Assembly (NCBI GenBank): GCA_041391225.1
Contig: JAWKOL010000004.1
Location: 124,001-188,000, forward strand
From: RI-153 sp041391225
GTDB lineage: Bacteria > Chloroflexota > Anaerolineae > Caldilineales > Caldilineaceae
Direction: 5' to 3'
Length of the DNA: 64,000 nucleotides
Positions 48,567 through 57,320 of the stretch are shown here, in pieces. Position 1 is the first letter of the stretch. Every line of letters begins with the position of its first letter. Below the pieces are notes generated by a model. That model was not told the origin of the DNA and did no database searches. It worked only from the letters and a program-made list of their open reading frames with translations. The position numbers were made by a program, and so were the translations under genes.

Positions 48567-49211
48567 TTAGCGCCAGATGGTTCTGTGATCCAGGGGGACG
48601 CGCTCTTTTTCTTTGGTTTCGGCGGGGTAGCCGAGGGTGATCAACGCCTGCGGGTGCCAAACGGCGGGCAGTTCGAGCACCTCGCGCACCAGATCAGGGA
48701 CGAAGAGCGGCGCACACATCCAACACGCACCCAGGCCGACCTGGTGTGCGGCCAGGAGCAAGTTCTGGCAGGCCAACGCCGTGCTCTGCACCGCCATGAT
48801 CCACTCGGCGTCGGCGCGTTTGGCGTCGGGGTAGATGTCCATGTCTTCCATTGAGACGCAGGCAATGATCAAAGCCGCGGCCCCGGTCAGGCGGGCGTGG
48901 CTGATGGCGATGCGTTTTTCGATGACAGACGGATCGGCGCCGTCGTGGCCCAAGTCCTGCCGCCACTGCGCGCTCATGCGCTCACTCAGCCGCTGTTTGA
49001 CTTCGTCGTCGGTGACCACGCAGAAACGCCACGGCTGGCGGTTGTGCGCCGACGGCGCCCACATGGCCGCCGTAAGGATCTGCTCGATCACCGCCCGCGC
49101 CACAGGGCGATCCTGGTAGCGGCGGATCGAACGCCGTCCTCGGATCAGGCGCTGGAAGGCGTCGTCCGTCAGCCTGTCGATCTCCTCTTCAAACGCTCCC
49201 ATCTGGTCCAT
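48567..49211 (-). CDS. Nitroreductase-family protein, FbiB C-terminal-like
   Basis: About 214 residues from ATG 49211 (a few extra residues are possible upstream). LIRGRRSIRRYQDRPVARAVIEQILTAAMWAPSAHNRQPWRFCVV and GLGACWMCAPLFVPDLVREVLELPAVWHPQALITLGYPAE are the flavin-binding blocks of nitroreductases, with the WHPQALITLGYP end shared by the C-terminal domain of FbiB, which reduces dehydro-F420-0. It lies 71 nt upstream of cofD on the same strand, so a role in F420 maturation is a reasonable inference. The CofE-like N-terminal domain of FbiB is absent. Confidence 0.85.
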   Translation of the reverse strand: MDQMGAFEEEIDRLTDDAFQRLIRGRRSIRRYQDRPVARAVIEQILTAAMWAPSAHNRQPWRFCVVTDDEVKQRLSERMSAQWRQDLGHDGADPSVIEKRIAISHARLTGAAALIIACVSMEDMDIYPDAKRADAEWIMAVQSTALACQNLLLAAHQVGLGACWMCAPLFVPDLVREVLELPAVWHPQALITLGYPAETKEKERVPLDHRTIWR

Positions 49212-49305
49212 TTGTCGATTATAGCACGCCCTCCTGCGCACCCAAACTTACCTTGACGCTCAAGAAAGGCGCGGGGTACAATGGCGACATCGAGTTGTCA
49301 GACAA

Positions 49306-49538
49306 TGATTGGGGGGCTGGGGACTGGGGATCGGAGACTGGGGATTGGGTGGAGAAAGTTGGCGGTGGGTTAGGTAATGGTGTTGTTGCGATGATGAAGA
49401 TGATGGGATGATAATTTTGACGTTCATCATCCCATCATCTTTATCACCACTCTCCCCAGAGCCTCACCTGCCATGCAATCAATGTGTTCAACCCGATCCC
49501 CAGTCCCCGATCCCCAGTCCCCAATCCCCAGTCCCCTC
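49306..49538. repeat. Nested palindrome, family D, copy 1
   Basis: Outer arms of GGGGACTGGGGATCGG-type words (49306-49347) and CCCCAGTCCCCGATCCCC (49498-49538). Inside is a second palindrome, GATGATGGGATGATAA and its inverse (about 49391-49447). It fills the 344-nt gap between the divergent nitroreductase and LLM oxidoreductase genes. Confidence 0.75.
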
Positions 49539-49555
49539 TCTGAAGGAGTTGCCCC

Positions 49556-50566
49556 ATGACCGAAACGAAGTACACACGCGTGGCCCTCTATTTGCAGGAT
49601 AAGCACCCTATCCGCGAGGGCATGGAGTATGTGCGCTATGCCGAGGAGAAGGGCTTCGAGGCCGTTTGGCAGGCGGAAAGCCGGCTGGTGCGCGATGCGA
49701 TTGTGCCCATGGCCGCCTTTGCCGCGGTGACGGAACGCATCAAGATCGGCTCCGGCGTCATCAACAATTGGACGCGCAACATCGGTCTGCTGGCGGCGAC
49801 CTTCCTCACGCTGGACGATCTGGCCCCGGATCGGGTGATCTGCGGCATCGGGGCGTGGTGGGATCCGCTGGCGCGCAATGTGGGCATCGACCGCCGCAGG
49901 CCGCTCACCGCCATGCGTGAGACGTGCGAACTCTTGCGTCGTCTGCTCAACCTGGAGAACGTCACCTACGACGGGGAATTCCATCACTTGAACGGGGTGG
50001 AACTGGATGTGGTCCACGGGCGGCGCGAGCCGCGCAATGTGCCGATTATGATCGGCGCCACCGGCCCGCAAATGCTGGAAATGACGGGCGAAATGACCGA
50101 CGGCTGCGTGCTCAACTACTGCGTTCCGCCCGAATACAACCACATGGCCCTGGAACGTCTGGAAGCCGGCGCCAAGAAGGCAGGCCGCACGCTAGACGAC
50201 ATCGACCGCCCGCAGTTGATCGTCTGCTCCGTCCACGAAGACCGGCAGACCGCGCTGGACGGCGCACGCGAACTGCTCACCCAATACTTGGCGCAGCAGC
50301 CGCACATCGCCAAAGCCAGTGGCGTCAAACAGGACGTGGTGGACAAGATCCAGTCGATCCTGGGCTGGCCGGCCACCAAGGAACAGGTGCGCGAAGCCAT
50401 GCACTTCGTCCCCGACGACTTGGTGGAACGCATCACCGCCAGCGGCACCCCCGAGGATGTGAAAAAGAAGGTGCGCCAGTACATGGAAAACGGCGCTACC
50501 TGCCCGATCCTCTACCCGCTGGGCGACGTGAAGCTGATGATCGATACGTTTGCAGGAGGGTTTTAG
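49556..50566 (+). CDS. LLM-class F420-dependent oxidoreductase
   Basis: 336 residues, ATG 49556 with GAAGGAG upstream. A luciferase-like TIM barrel: RVALYLQDKHPIREGMEYVRYAEEKGFEAVWQAESRLVRDAIVPMAAFAAVTERIKIGSGVINNWTRN is the classic N-terminus of methylene-tetrahydromethanopterin reductase-like enzymes, followed by RNVPIMIGATGPQMLEMTGEMTDGCVLNY and a C-terminal ASGTPEDVKKKVRQYMENGA. Such proteins usually use F420H2. It is divergent from and next to the F420 genes, which supports F420 as its cofactor. The substrate is unknown. Confidence 0.9.
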   Translation: MTETKYTRVALYLQDKHPIREGMEYVRYAEEKGFEAVWQAESRLVRDAIVPMAAFAAVTERIKIGSGVINNWTRNIGLLAATFLTLDDLAPDRVICGIGAWWDPLARNVGIDRRRPLTAMRETCELLRRLLNLENVTYDGEFHHLNGVELDVVHGRREPRNVPIMIGATGPQMLEMTGEMTDGCVLNYCVPPEYNHMALERLEAGAKKAGRTLDDIDRPQLIVCSVHEDRQTALDGARELLTQYLAQQPHIAKASGVKQDVVDKIQSILGWPATKEQVREAMHFVPDDLVERITASGTPEDVKKKVRQYMENGATCPILYPLGDVKLMIDTFAGGF

Positions 50567-50656
50567 GGATCGGGGACTGAGAATTAGAGACTGGGGACAG
50601 GGCAGAGTGAGTTAACCTGTCCCCAGTCCCCGATCCCCAGTCCCCAGTCCCCTGCC
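50566..50656. repeat. Palindromic repeat family D, copy 2
   Basis: GGATCGGGGACTGAGAATTA (about 50567-50588) with inverse CCCCAGTCCCCGATCCCC (about 50624-50655), starting at the stop of the LLM gene. Confidence 0.7.
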
Positions 50657-50659
50657 GTT

Positions 50660-50962
50660 ATGTTCAATTTCCTCACATCCACCCTCGCTACTGCTGCTGC
50701 GCTTCAGGTGTTTCTGCCCTGGGCGCGGGGACGGGCGGAGGGGCAGATCGATAAGATGCAAGACGCCGTCTTCAATACGCCGGGCGCCGAGTCGCCGGTG
50801 ACGCCCGATGTGGCGGTTGCCGGCGTCGGTTTTTTGGGCGTCCACTTTGTGCTGGGGCAGAAGGTGCTGGGTCTGCGCGGCTGGCAGGCTGTCCTCAGTT
50901 TGCTGTTGGGACTTGGCGTTGGGGTTGGCCTTTTCCTACAAATGAAAGGACCCAAACGATGA
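50660..50962 (+). CDS. Small membrane protein of unknown function
   Basis: 100 residues. An N-terminal hydrophobic segment (LTSTLATAAALQVFLPWA), a polar middle (GRAEGQIDKMQDAVFNTPGAES) and a C-terminal pair of hydrophobic stretches (VAVAGVGFLGVHFVLGQKVLG and AVLSLLLGLGVGVGLFLQM). No family is recognised. The TGA overlaps the ATG of the DUF3891 gene (ATGA), so the two are coupled. Confidence 0.6.
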   Translation: MFNFLTSTLATAAALQVFLPWARGRAEGQIDKMQDAVFNTPGAESPVTPDVAVAGVGFLGVHFVLGQKVLGLRGWQAVLSLLLGLGVGVGLFLQMKGPKR

Positions 50963-51753
50963 TCGTGCGCAAGATGGGGGATGGGCGGCTGCTCTGCGTC
51001 CACCAGACCACCCACGCGCTGATGGCGGCGCAGTTCTGCCGCTTCTGGGGAAACGACGACTTCGCCGCCCCGCGCCCCTACGCGCCGGTGATGATGGCGA
51101 TTGCCCAACACGACAACGGCTGGGCCGAGTGGGAAACCACACCCAAGCTGTGCGACGACGGCTTCCCCATGGATTTTATGACCTTCACCGATCAGGCAGC
51201 CAAGACACGGCTGTGGCAGGTGGGCATCGAGCGCGCCTGGGGACAGCACCCCTACGCCGCCCTGATCATCGGGCGCCATGCCTCGATCCTCTACGAGCAG
51301 TTTCAGGCGCGCGACGCCTACGATCCCGTCAACAATGCGGAGGTGAACCGCTTCCTGGCCGATCAGCGCCAACTGCTGGAACGGGCGCGGCGATTGCTGG
51401 GCGACGATCCTGAATTCGTCCTGGCGCTGCAGCCCGCGGTGATCGAGATCAACGCCCGCCTGCTCCAGTTCGGCGATCACGCCAGCCTCCAGGTCAGCGT
51501 CCCCTGGGCCGAGGACGCCACCCTCTCGCACTGCCCTGTCGACTACAGCGGCGCCGAAACCGACATCCGTATGCGCTACGACGACGCCCACATCACCTTC
51601 GATCCCTGGCCCTTCGGCGTCGACCAGTTCGACGTCTCCCTCGAAGGCTACCTGATCGACGGGGAACGGTTCGCCAACGAATGCGCGTACCACGAGGCGC
51701 TGGCGAATGCGACGTTTTATCGAAAGACGTGGAACGTAATGCGTAATTCGTGA
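50959..51753 (+). CDS. DUF3891 family protein
   Basis: 264 residues. RLLCVHQTTHALMAAQFCRFWG, VMMAIAQHDNGWAEWETTPKLCDDGFPMDFMTF and AALIIGRHASILYEQF contain the His/Asp-rich pattern (HxxH, QHDNGW, GRHAS) of DUF3891, which looks like an HD-type metal-binding helical fold. Function is unknown. Its last codons (NVMRNS) and stop are supplied by a family-B palindromic repeat. Upstream overlap of 4 nt with the small membrane protein gene. Confidence 0.85.
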   Translation: MIVRKMGDGRLLCVHQTTHALMAAQFCRFWGNDDFAAPRPYAPVMMAIAQHDNGWAEWETTPKLCDDGFPMDFMTFTDQAAKTRLWQVGIERAWGQHPYAALIIGRHASILYEQFQARDAYDPVNNAEVNRFLADQRQLLERARRLLGDDPEFVLALQPAVIEINARLLQFGDHASLQVSVPWAEDATLSHCPVDYSGAETDIRMRYDDAHITFDPWPFGVDQFDVSLEGYLIDGERFANECAYHEALANATFYRKTWNVMRNS

Positions 51754-51830
51754 TGCGTAACCCAGACGAGATCGTCGAGGCGCGACCGATTCGCGGTTAC
51801 GAATTACGCATCACGCATTACGCATTACGA
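51736..51830. repeat. Palindromic repeat family B, copy 3
   Basis: GTAATGCGTAATTCGTGATG (51736-) and inverse arms GTTACGAATTACGCATCACG (about 51796-51828). The stop codon of the DUF3891 gene (51753) is inside the left arm. Confidence 0.8.
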
Positions 51831-51841
51831 AGGACACCCCA

Positions 51842-53346
51842 ATGTACAAATTCTACCTCTCCCCCCTCACCCTCGCAGACGCGTTGACGTTGAAGGCGCA
51901 GCACGAGGACGCGGCGCGCGTCATCGCCGGGGGGACGGATCTGATCATCGAGATGGATCGTGGCGTGCGCTCGGGGCCGGATGGCGGCGAGTTGGGCGTC
52001 ATCGACCTGACGCGTGTGCCTGGCCTGGCCGAAATCTGGGAAGCGGACGGCTGGATCCACCTGGGCGCGCTGGTGACACACAATCAGTGTGTGGCAAGCC
52101 CCCTGATCGTGGACAAAGCCTTTCCGCTGGCGCGGGCGTGCTGGGAAGTGGGCGCGCCGCAGATCCGCAACCGCGGCACCGTGGCGGGCAACATCATCAC
52201 CGCCAGCCCGGCCAACGATTCGATTGTCCCCTTGCGCGCGCTGAATGCCACCGTCACCGTGCAGAGCGCCACTCGCGGGGAACGCACCCTGCCCATCGAA
52301 GACTTCGTCACCGGCTTTCGCCGCGTCGACCTGGCCCCCGACGAGATCGTGACGCGTATCTCCTTGCGGTCGATGACCGAGCACGAGCGCGGCAACTTCC
52401 TCAAATTGGGGCTGCGCCGCGCCCAGGCCATCAGCGTCAACAGCGTGGCGGCTGTGGCCGAGATCGATCCGAACACGGCGGATTCGCCCACGCCGATGAC
52501 GCTGAATGCCCGCATCAGTTTGGGTGCGGTGGCTCCCGTCATCGTGCGGGCGGATGCGGCGGAATCCTTCCTTGCGGGCAAAGCGCTCACAGATGACGTC
52601 ATCGCCGAGGCGGCGCGCCTGGCGACGACGGCGGCGAGTCCTATCGACGACATCCGCGGCAGCGGCGAATACCGGCTGGCGATGGTGGAAGCGCTCACGG
52701 CGCGCGTCCTGCGCCAGATCCGCGACAGCGTCACCGCGCAGGATGGCGTGAGCGTCCTGTGCTGCTGTGGGGCGACGGACGGCAAGTGGCCGGTGGATAA
52801 GGAGTTACGAATTGCGGATTTGCGGATTGCGATGATGCCACGCGAAAGCGACAGCGACGACGATGATCGCAATTCGCAATCCGCAATTCGCAATCCGTCG
52901 TCCGCCACCGTCAACGGCCAACCCGTCCCCCTCGCCCCCAACATGACGTTACTCGACAGCCTGCGGGCCGCCGGCTTCGTGGGCGTGAAGGAAGGTTGCG
53001 CCGAAGGGGAATGCGGGGCGTGTACTGTCTTTTTAGATGGAATTGCGGTGATGGCGTGTCTTGTCCCCGCGGAACGGGCGGCGGGCAGCGTGGTGATCAC
53101 CGTGGAGGGGCTGGCCGAGGGCGAACGGCTGCATGGGGTGCAGGCGGCGTTGGTGCAGAGCGGCGGCGTGCAGTGTGGATATTGCACGCCAGGCTTTGTC
53201 ATGTCCGCGGCCAAGCTGCTGGAAGAACGTCCTCACCCGACGCGGGGCGAGGCGCAGGAAGCGCTCACCGGCAATTTGTGTCGTTGCACGGGCTACCGCA
53301 AGATCTCGGCGCGGTGGTGTTGGCTGGGAACATTGACAACCAATAA
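51842..53346 (+). CDS. FAD-binding / 2Fe-2S fusion of the molybdenum hydroxylase type (CoxM-CoxS), one frameshift
   Basis: ATG 51842. The first part (about 1-300) is a CoxM/XdhB-like FAD domain: AARVIAGGTDLIIEMDRG, GAPQIRNRGTVAGNIITASPAND and SPIDDIRGSGEYRLAMVEALTARVL. A linker of about 45 residues follows, then a CoxS-like domain with CAEGECGACTVFLDG for the plant-type 2Fe-2S cluster, and QCGYCTPGFVMSAAKLL...NLCRCTGYRKI for the second cluster. After that the frame shifts near 53308 to restore the family ending AVVLAGNIDNQ at 53346. No molybdopterin-binding large subunit is nearby. The linker contains a repeat element (52801-52906). Substrate is unknown. Confidence 0.82.
52801..52906. repeat. 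Repeat family B-like palindrome inside a coding sequence
   Basis: GAGTTACGAATTGCGGATTT at the left and ATCGCAATTCGCAATCCGCA at the right, with inverted complementarity, separated by GC-rich sequence. Translated in frame as ELRIADLRIAMMPRESDSDDDDRN and following residues, linking the FAD and 2Fe-2S domains. Confidence 0.75.
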
Positions 53347-53367
53347 CAAAAACAAAGGAACTCCCCA

Positions 53368-53686
53368 ATGCTATTCGAACTCCGTCAATACCGCACCCGG
53401 CCCGGCAAGCGCGAGGAATGGATGCGCTGGATGGAAGAGGTAATCATCCCTTTTCAGATCTCCAAAGGCATGGTGGTACTGGGCAGCTTCACCGGCGAAC
53501 AAGAGGACGATCTCTACGTGTGGATTCGGCGCTTCAACGATGAGGAAGAGCGCAAAGCCCTCTACGCCGCCGTCTACGAGAGCGATTTCTGGAAGAACGA
53601 ATCGCTCCCAAAGTCCCGAATACCTGGACCACGAAAAAACCGTGGTGACGCGGCTGAACCCCACGCCGAAATCAGTGCTCCGGTGA
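53368..53686 (+). CDS. NIPSNAP-like protein, one frameshift
   Basis: ATG 53368 immediately after the molybdenum-hydroxylase-like gene. FELRQYRTRPGKREEWMRWMEEVIIPFQISKGMVVLGSFTGEQEDDLYVWIRRF is the ferredoxin-like NIPSNAP domain. The frame shifts near 53612 after WKNESLP and resumes with EYLDHEKTVVTRLNPTPKSVLR, ending at TGA 53686, the expected family ending. About 105 residues when joined. Role unknown; NIPSNAP proteins are small dimeric alpha-beta barrels. Without the correction the frame would run on into repeat A. Confidence 0.8.
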
Positions 53687-53705
53687 AGCAGGACGGCCAG
53701 AATTT

Positions 53706-53954
53706 TGATCCACGAAGGCGCACAAAGATACACGAAGCAGAGGAGAAGAGAGAAGGGACACGGATTCCACGGATTTCCAGGGCTTTTAGATCAAGTCCGA
53801 GGAGAACTGCTCCGCTTCAGGTGCGTTGCATCTGCATAGGTGTGACAGGGAAGTTTCTCTCTCTGCCGTCCTGACAATCCTGAAATCCGTGTCCTCTCCT
53901 CTCTCTCATCTCTCTTCTCTGCCTTCGTGTATCTTTGTGTGCCCCTGTTGATCA
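53706..53954. repeat. Dispersed palindromic repeat, family A, copy 3 (expanded)
   Basis: Begins TGATCCACGAAGGCGCACAA, with GGACACGGATTCCACGGATT in the left arm and TCCTGAAATCCGTGTCC and CTTCGTGTATCTTTGTGTG in the right. About 100 nt of extra sequence sit in the centre compared with the other copies. Fills the 287-nt convergent gap. Confidence 0.8.
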
Positions 53955-53973
53955 ATCTTTCTCTAGATCCGCG

Positions 53974-55536
53974 TTACATCTGCTCGAGGAAGACATACCT
54001 GGCGCGGTGCTGATCCACGAGGACATGCGGCTCCACGTCCCACACCATGTACTGCATTTCGTCGCCTTGGTCGGCGCGCGGCCAGGTTGGCAGGCCGGGT
54101 CCATTGGGATCGCCGGTCTTGACGAAGTTGGCGTAGTAGCCCTGCATCAGTTCGGAGATCTGCTCGTCTTCCCGCGCCCAGGCATAGACGAGGTTGGTGG
54201 CGAGGTTGCCCATCGCGTACTCGATATCAGCTGAGTGGACCGCACCCTTGGCCGGCGGCATGACATTTGCCTCGGCAGCATCAGGATCACGGATCACGCC
54301 GCCAGCCAATCCGGCCACGGCGTCGCCCATCTCGGGGACCATCGGCGGGCGCGGGTGGGCGTAGTAGTAACGGTACACAGGGCAGCCGGTTTTACGGTGC
54401 TCATCTGCCCACGTCCACGTGCTGTGGACGAGAAAACGATCCCCCGCCAGCTCCGTGGCCGATTGCTCCACCAGCTCCGCAGTTTCGCCGGGGTAGAGTC
54501 TGAGCACTTCGTCGGCTTGATCCCCGTACAATTTCTTCACCGCCGCGGCGTAATTCTCGGGCGTGGGTTTTCGTTCACCCAGCAGGGCCGCGTAGTTCAT
54601 CTCCTCCGAATTCCAACCGATCATCAGGGGCACGCGGGCCTGTTCACCGGCGGTCAGCATCGCGGACGGCGATTTGGGGAAGAAGTAACCGTCGATTGTG
54701 CTGGGGAACTCGTGAGCGCCCATGCCCGCGGTGGCCTTCAACAGCTTGTCGGCAGGCAGGGCGCGCAGCTCGGCCAACGACGGCGCGCCCACTTTTTCGG
54801 CGAAGGATTGCCACGTCCTCTCGACTTCGGCCAGTGGACGCGGCGGCAGCGCGTCGAGTCCACCGCTGGAGCCGATTGCGCCGGCGATCAGGTCTTTCGA
54901 CAACGGCGAAACCATCTGCGCGTGGACAGACATCGATCCCGCCGACTCACCGGCGATGGTCACCCGGGCCGGGTCGCCGCCGAAGGCTGCGATGTTGTCG
55001 CGCACCCACTTGAGCGCCGCGGTCTGGTCCAGGAAGCCGTAGTTGCCGGAGGCATTTTGCGGCGATTCGGCGCTCAGTTCGGGGTGGGCAAAGAAGCCGA
55101 AGATATTCAGCCGGTAGTTCACCGTCAACGCCACGATGCCTTTGCGCGCCATCTGCTCGCCGTCGTAGCGCGGCTCGGAGCCGTCACCGGCGATGAAGCC
55201 ACCGCCGTAGAAGTAGACGAGCACCGGCAGCTTTGCGGTGGGCGATGGATCGGGTGTCCACACGTTGAGGTAGAGGCAGTCTTCGCTCATGCCGTCTGAA
55301 CGAAAGTTCATGTCCCCGAAGACGGGCAACTGCATGGCACGCGGACCAAAACGCACGGCTTCGCGGACACCGTCCCAGGGCGTCACCGGCTGCGGCGCGC
55401 GCCAACGTAGATCACCGATGGGCGGGGCAGCGAAGGGGATGCCTTTGAAGCTGTGTACGCCGGTCTTCGGATCGAGTGCGCCGGTAATTTGGCCGTGAGC
55501 GGTCTGGACAGGAGATGTCATGGTGTTTGTCGTCAT
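53974..55536 (-). CDS. Type B carboxylesterase
   Basis: 520 residues starting at 55536 (MTTNTMTSPV; a later Met is possible). GIPFAAPPIGDLRWRAPQP and SEDCLYLNVWTPDP are the family entry motifs, and VYFYGGGFIAGD is the oxyanion loop. The nucleophile elbow is GESAGS, the acidic residue probably lies in NSEEMNYAAL, and the His in AVHSADIEYAMG. There is no signal peptide. It hydrolyses unknown esters. It stands alone between two family-A repeats, so it is probably a single transcription unit. Confidence 0.93.
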   Translation of the reverse strand: MTTNTMTSPVQTAHGQITGALDPKTGVHSFKGIPFAAPPIGDLRWRAPQPVTPWDGVREAVRFGPRAMQLPVFGDMNFRSDGMSEDCLYLNVWTPDPSPTAKLPVLVYFYGGGFIAGDGSEPRYDGEQMARKGIVALTVNYRLNIFGFFAHPELSAESPQNASGNYGFLDQTAALKWVRDNIAAFGGDPARVTIAGESAGSMSVHAQMVSPLSKDLIAGAIGSSGGLDALPPRPLAEVERTWQSFAEKVGAPSLAELRALPADKLLKATAGMGAHEFPSTIDGYFFPKSPSAMLTAGEQARVPLMIGWNSEEMNYAALLGERKPTPENYAAAVKKLYGDQADEVLRLYPGETAELVEQSATELAGDRFLVHSTWTWADEHRKTGCPVYRYYYAHPRPPMVPEMGDAVAGLAGGVIRDPDAAEANVMPPAKGAVHSADIEYAMGNLATNLVYAWAREDEQISELMQGYYANFVKTGDPNGPGLPTWPRADQGDEMQYMVWDVEPHVLVDQHRARYVFLEQM

Positions 55537-55574
55537 CTTTCTCTAGGTCGGCTAAGGAGACATCAGACTTTTCA

Positions 55575-55749
55575 TGATCCACGAAGGCACATCAAGAAAC
55601 ACGAAGAAAGAAGAAGAGCAAGGACACGGACTTGCAGGATTATCAGGACGCAGAAAGGGCATATTGTCTATTCTCTGCTGTCCTTTTCGTCCTGAAATCA
55701 GTGTCCCTCTCTCTCCTCTTCGTGTTTCTCCGTGTGCCTTCGTGGATCA
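55575..55749. repeat. Dispersed palindromic repeat, family A, copy 4
   Basis: Begins TGATCCACGAAGGCACATCA, with GGACACGGACTTGCAGGA and inverse TCCTGAAATCAGTGTCC, and ends TGCCTTCGTGGATCA three nt before the kinase stop. Confidence 0.85.
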
Positions 55750-55751
55750 TC

Positions 55752-57299
55752 CTATTCCTGGACTGTCTGCACCGGGACTTTGACGATGGCGCGGGTGCCT
55801 TTGCCGGGTTTGGAGGTGAGGATCAGCCCGTAGGCCGATCCGTAGAGACGGCGCAGGCGGCTGTCTACGTTGCGCAGCCCAATCGCGGGGCGGTCGCGCC
55901 CGTTGTCTGAGGATGTGTCGGGCGCGGCGGCGGTGAGCAACGGCGGATCGAAGCCGACACCGTTGTCGTCTATCTGGATCAGCAGATCGTCGCCCACTTG
56001 GTTGATCACGATGTGCAGCGCGCCGCCTTCGGTGCGTGGGCTGATGCCGTGGATCACGGCGTTCTCCACCAGCGGTTGCAGGATCAAGGTGGGGACGGGC
56101 AGATCTTGCTGGTCTTCGGCCAGGTTGGTCCACACGATCTGGAGACGTTCTTCGAGCCGGGCCTTTTCCAGGGCCAGGTAGGCTTCCACATGGTTGATCT
56201 CCTCGCGCAACGACACAAATTCCCCCGCGCTCAACGACCGCTGGAAGATCTCCGAGAGCTTGGTGAGCAGTTCGCGGGCGGTCTCCGGCTCGGTGCGGAT
56301 GAAGTAGCGAATGGTGTTGAGTGAGTTGAAGAAGAAGTGCGGGTTGATCTGGGCGTGGAGGGCGCGCAGTTCGGCGTGTGCCAACGCCAACTGCGTCTGC
56401 GCCAGGTCGCGTTCGGTTTGGGCCAGCGTGAGGCCGGCGGCTTCGGCCTGGCGGCGGGCTTCTTCTCCTTGCACGTCCCGCGCCATCAAGGCCACGGTCA
56501 CCAGCGCCAGTCCTGTCATGAGGGCGCTGGGGAGGAAGCGATCCGAGTAGTAGCCCAGATCGTCGAAGCCGATGACGACGGTGACGGCGATCCCCAGGTG
56601 CAGAATCAGGGCGATGAGCAGGGCGTAGCCGGGGTTGAAGCGCCGTCTGGGCGGCAGCCAGTCGAAGACATGCCCGGCCACGAAACCCAACCACGGTGCA
56701 ACCACCACCGACAGATTTTCCAGGATGGCATAACCGAAGAATTCGGCCAGCGAGAACGATTCGATCCAATCCCACGTGAGGTATTCCTGGGCGCCGATGC
56801 CGAACATGGCCACCACCCCGGCGATCAAGCCGATGCGCCACCCGCCCAACAGCCCCGCCGCGAGGACAACGAAGTAGCCCAGCATGGTGCTGTCTTGTAT
56901 CATGCGGTCGATGCTGTGTTGGTAGAGAATGGCGGCCACCTGCAACAGCGCGAGGACGAGCAACAGCCTGGGCGCGTCCTGTGCGTCCACTGCGCCGCGG
57001 CGGGTGATGGCGTTGACCGTACGGCGAAAGAGCGCGGTGCGGCTGAACAACAGCAGGAGCAGCACCGGCAGCGCCAGTTCCAGCGCCGAAACACCTAACC
57101 AGTAGGGGTTGAAGTTGATCGCATCCAGCCCCGTGAAGGGCGGATCCCAGTCCACGCGTCCTGAGCGCACCGACAATGTCCACAGCGCCAACAGCGCCGT
57201 CGCCCCCGCAAACGCCAATCCGCGCCGCACCCCACTCGTTATCCTCACCATCTTCACCATCCTCATCATCACGTCATCGCACCATCCTTCTCCACCCAC
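55752..57299 (-). CDS. LytS/YehU-type sensor histidine kinase
   Basis: 515 residues at most; Met codons at 57269 and 57251 are alternative starts. An N-terminal region has about seven or eight transmembrane segments (ALELALPVLLLLLF, LLLVLALLQVAAILY, FVVLAAGLLGGWRIGLIAGVVAMF, YALLIALILHLGIAVTVVIGF, ALMTGLALVTVALM). A coiled linker (EEARRQAEAAGLTLAQTERDLAQTQLALAHAELRALHA) leads to the His_kinase box with phospho-His in INPHFFFNSLNTIRYF, and an HATPase domain with LVENAVIHG, DDNGVGF and AIGLRNVDSRL. The usual LytTR regulator partner is not in the window. Confidence 0.9.
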   Translation of the reverse strand: MGGEGWCDDVMMRMVKMVRITSGVRRGLAFAGATALLALWTLSVRSGRVDWDPPFTGLDAINFNPYWLGVSALELALPVLLLLLFSRTALFRRTVNAITRRGAVDAQDAPRLLLVLALLQVAAILYQHSIDRMIQDSTMLGYFVVLAAGLLGGWRIGLIAGVVAMFGIGAQEYLTWDWIESFSLAEFFGYAILENLSVVVAPWLGFVAGHVFDWLPPRRRFNPGYALLIALILHLGIAVTVVIGFDDLGYYSDRFLPSALMTGLALVTVALMARDVQGEEARRQAEAAGLTLAQTERDLAQTQLALAHAELRALHAQINPHFFFNSLNTIRYFIRTEPETARELLTKLSEIFQRSLSAGEFVSLREEINHVEAYLALEKARLEERLQIVWTNLAEDQQDLPVPTLILQPLVENAVIHGISPRTEGGALHIVINQVGDDLLIQIDDNGVGFDPPLLTAAAPDTSSDNGRDRPAIGLRNVDSRLRRLYGSAYGLILTSKPGKGTRAIVKVPVQTVQE

Positions 57300-57320
57300 T
57301 CACCAATCCCAAATCACCAA

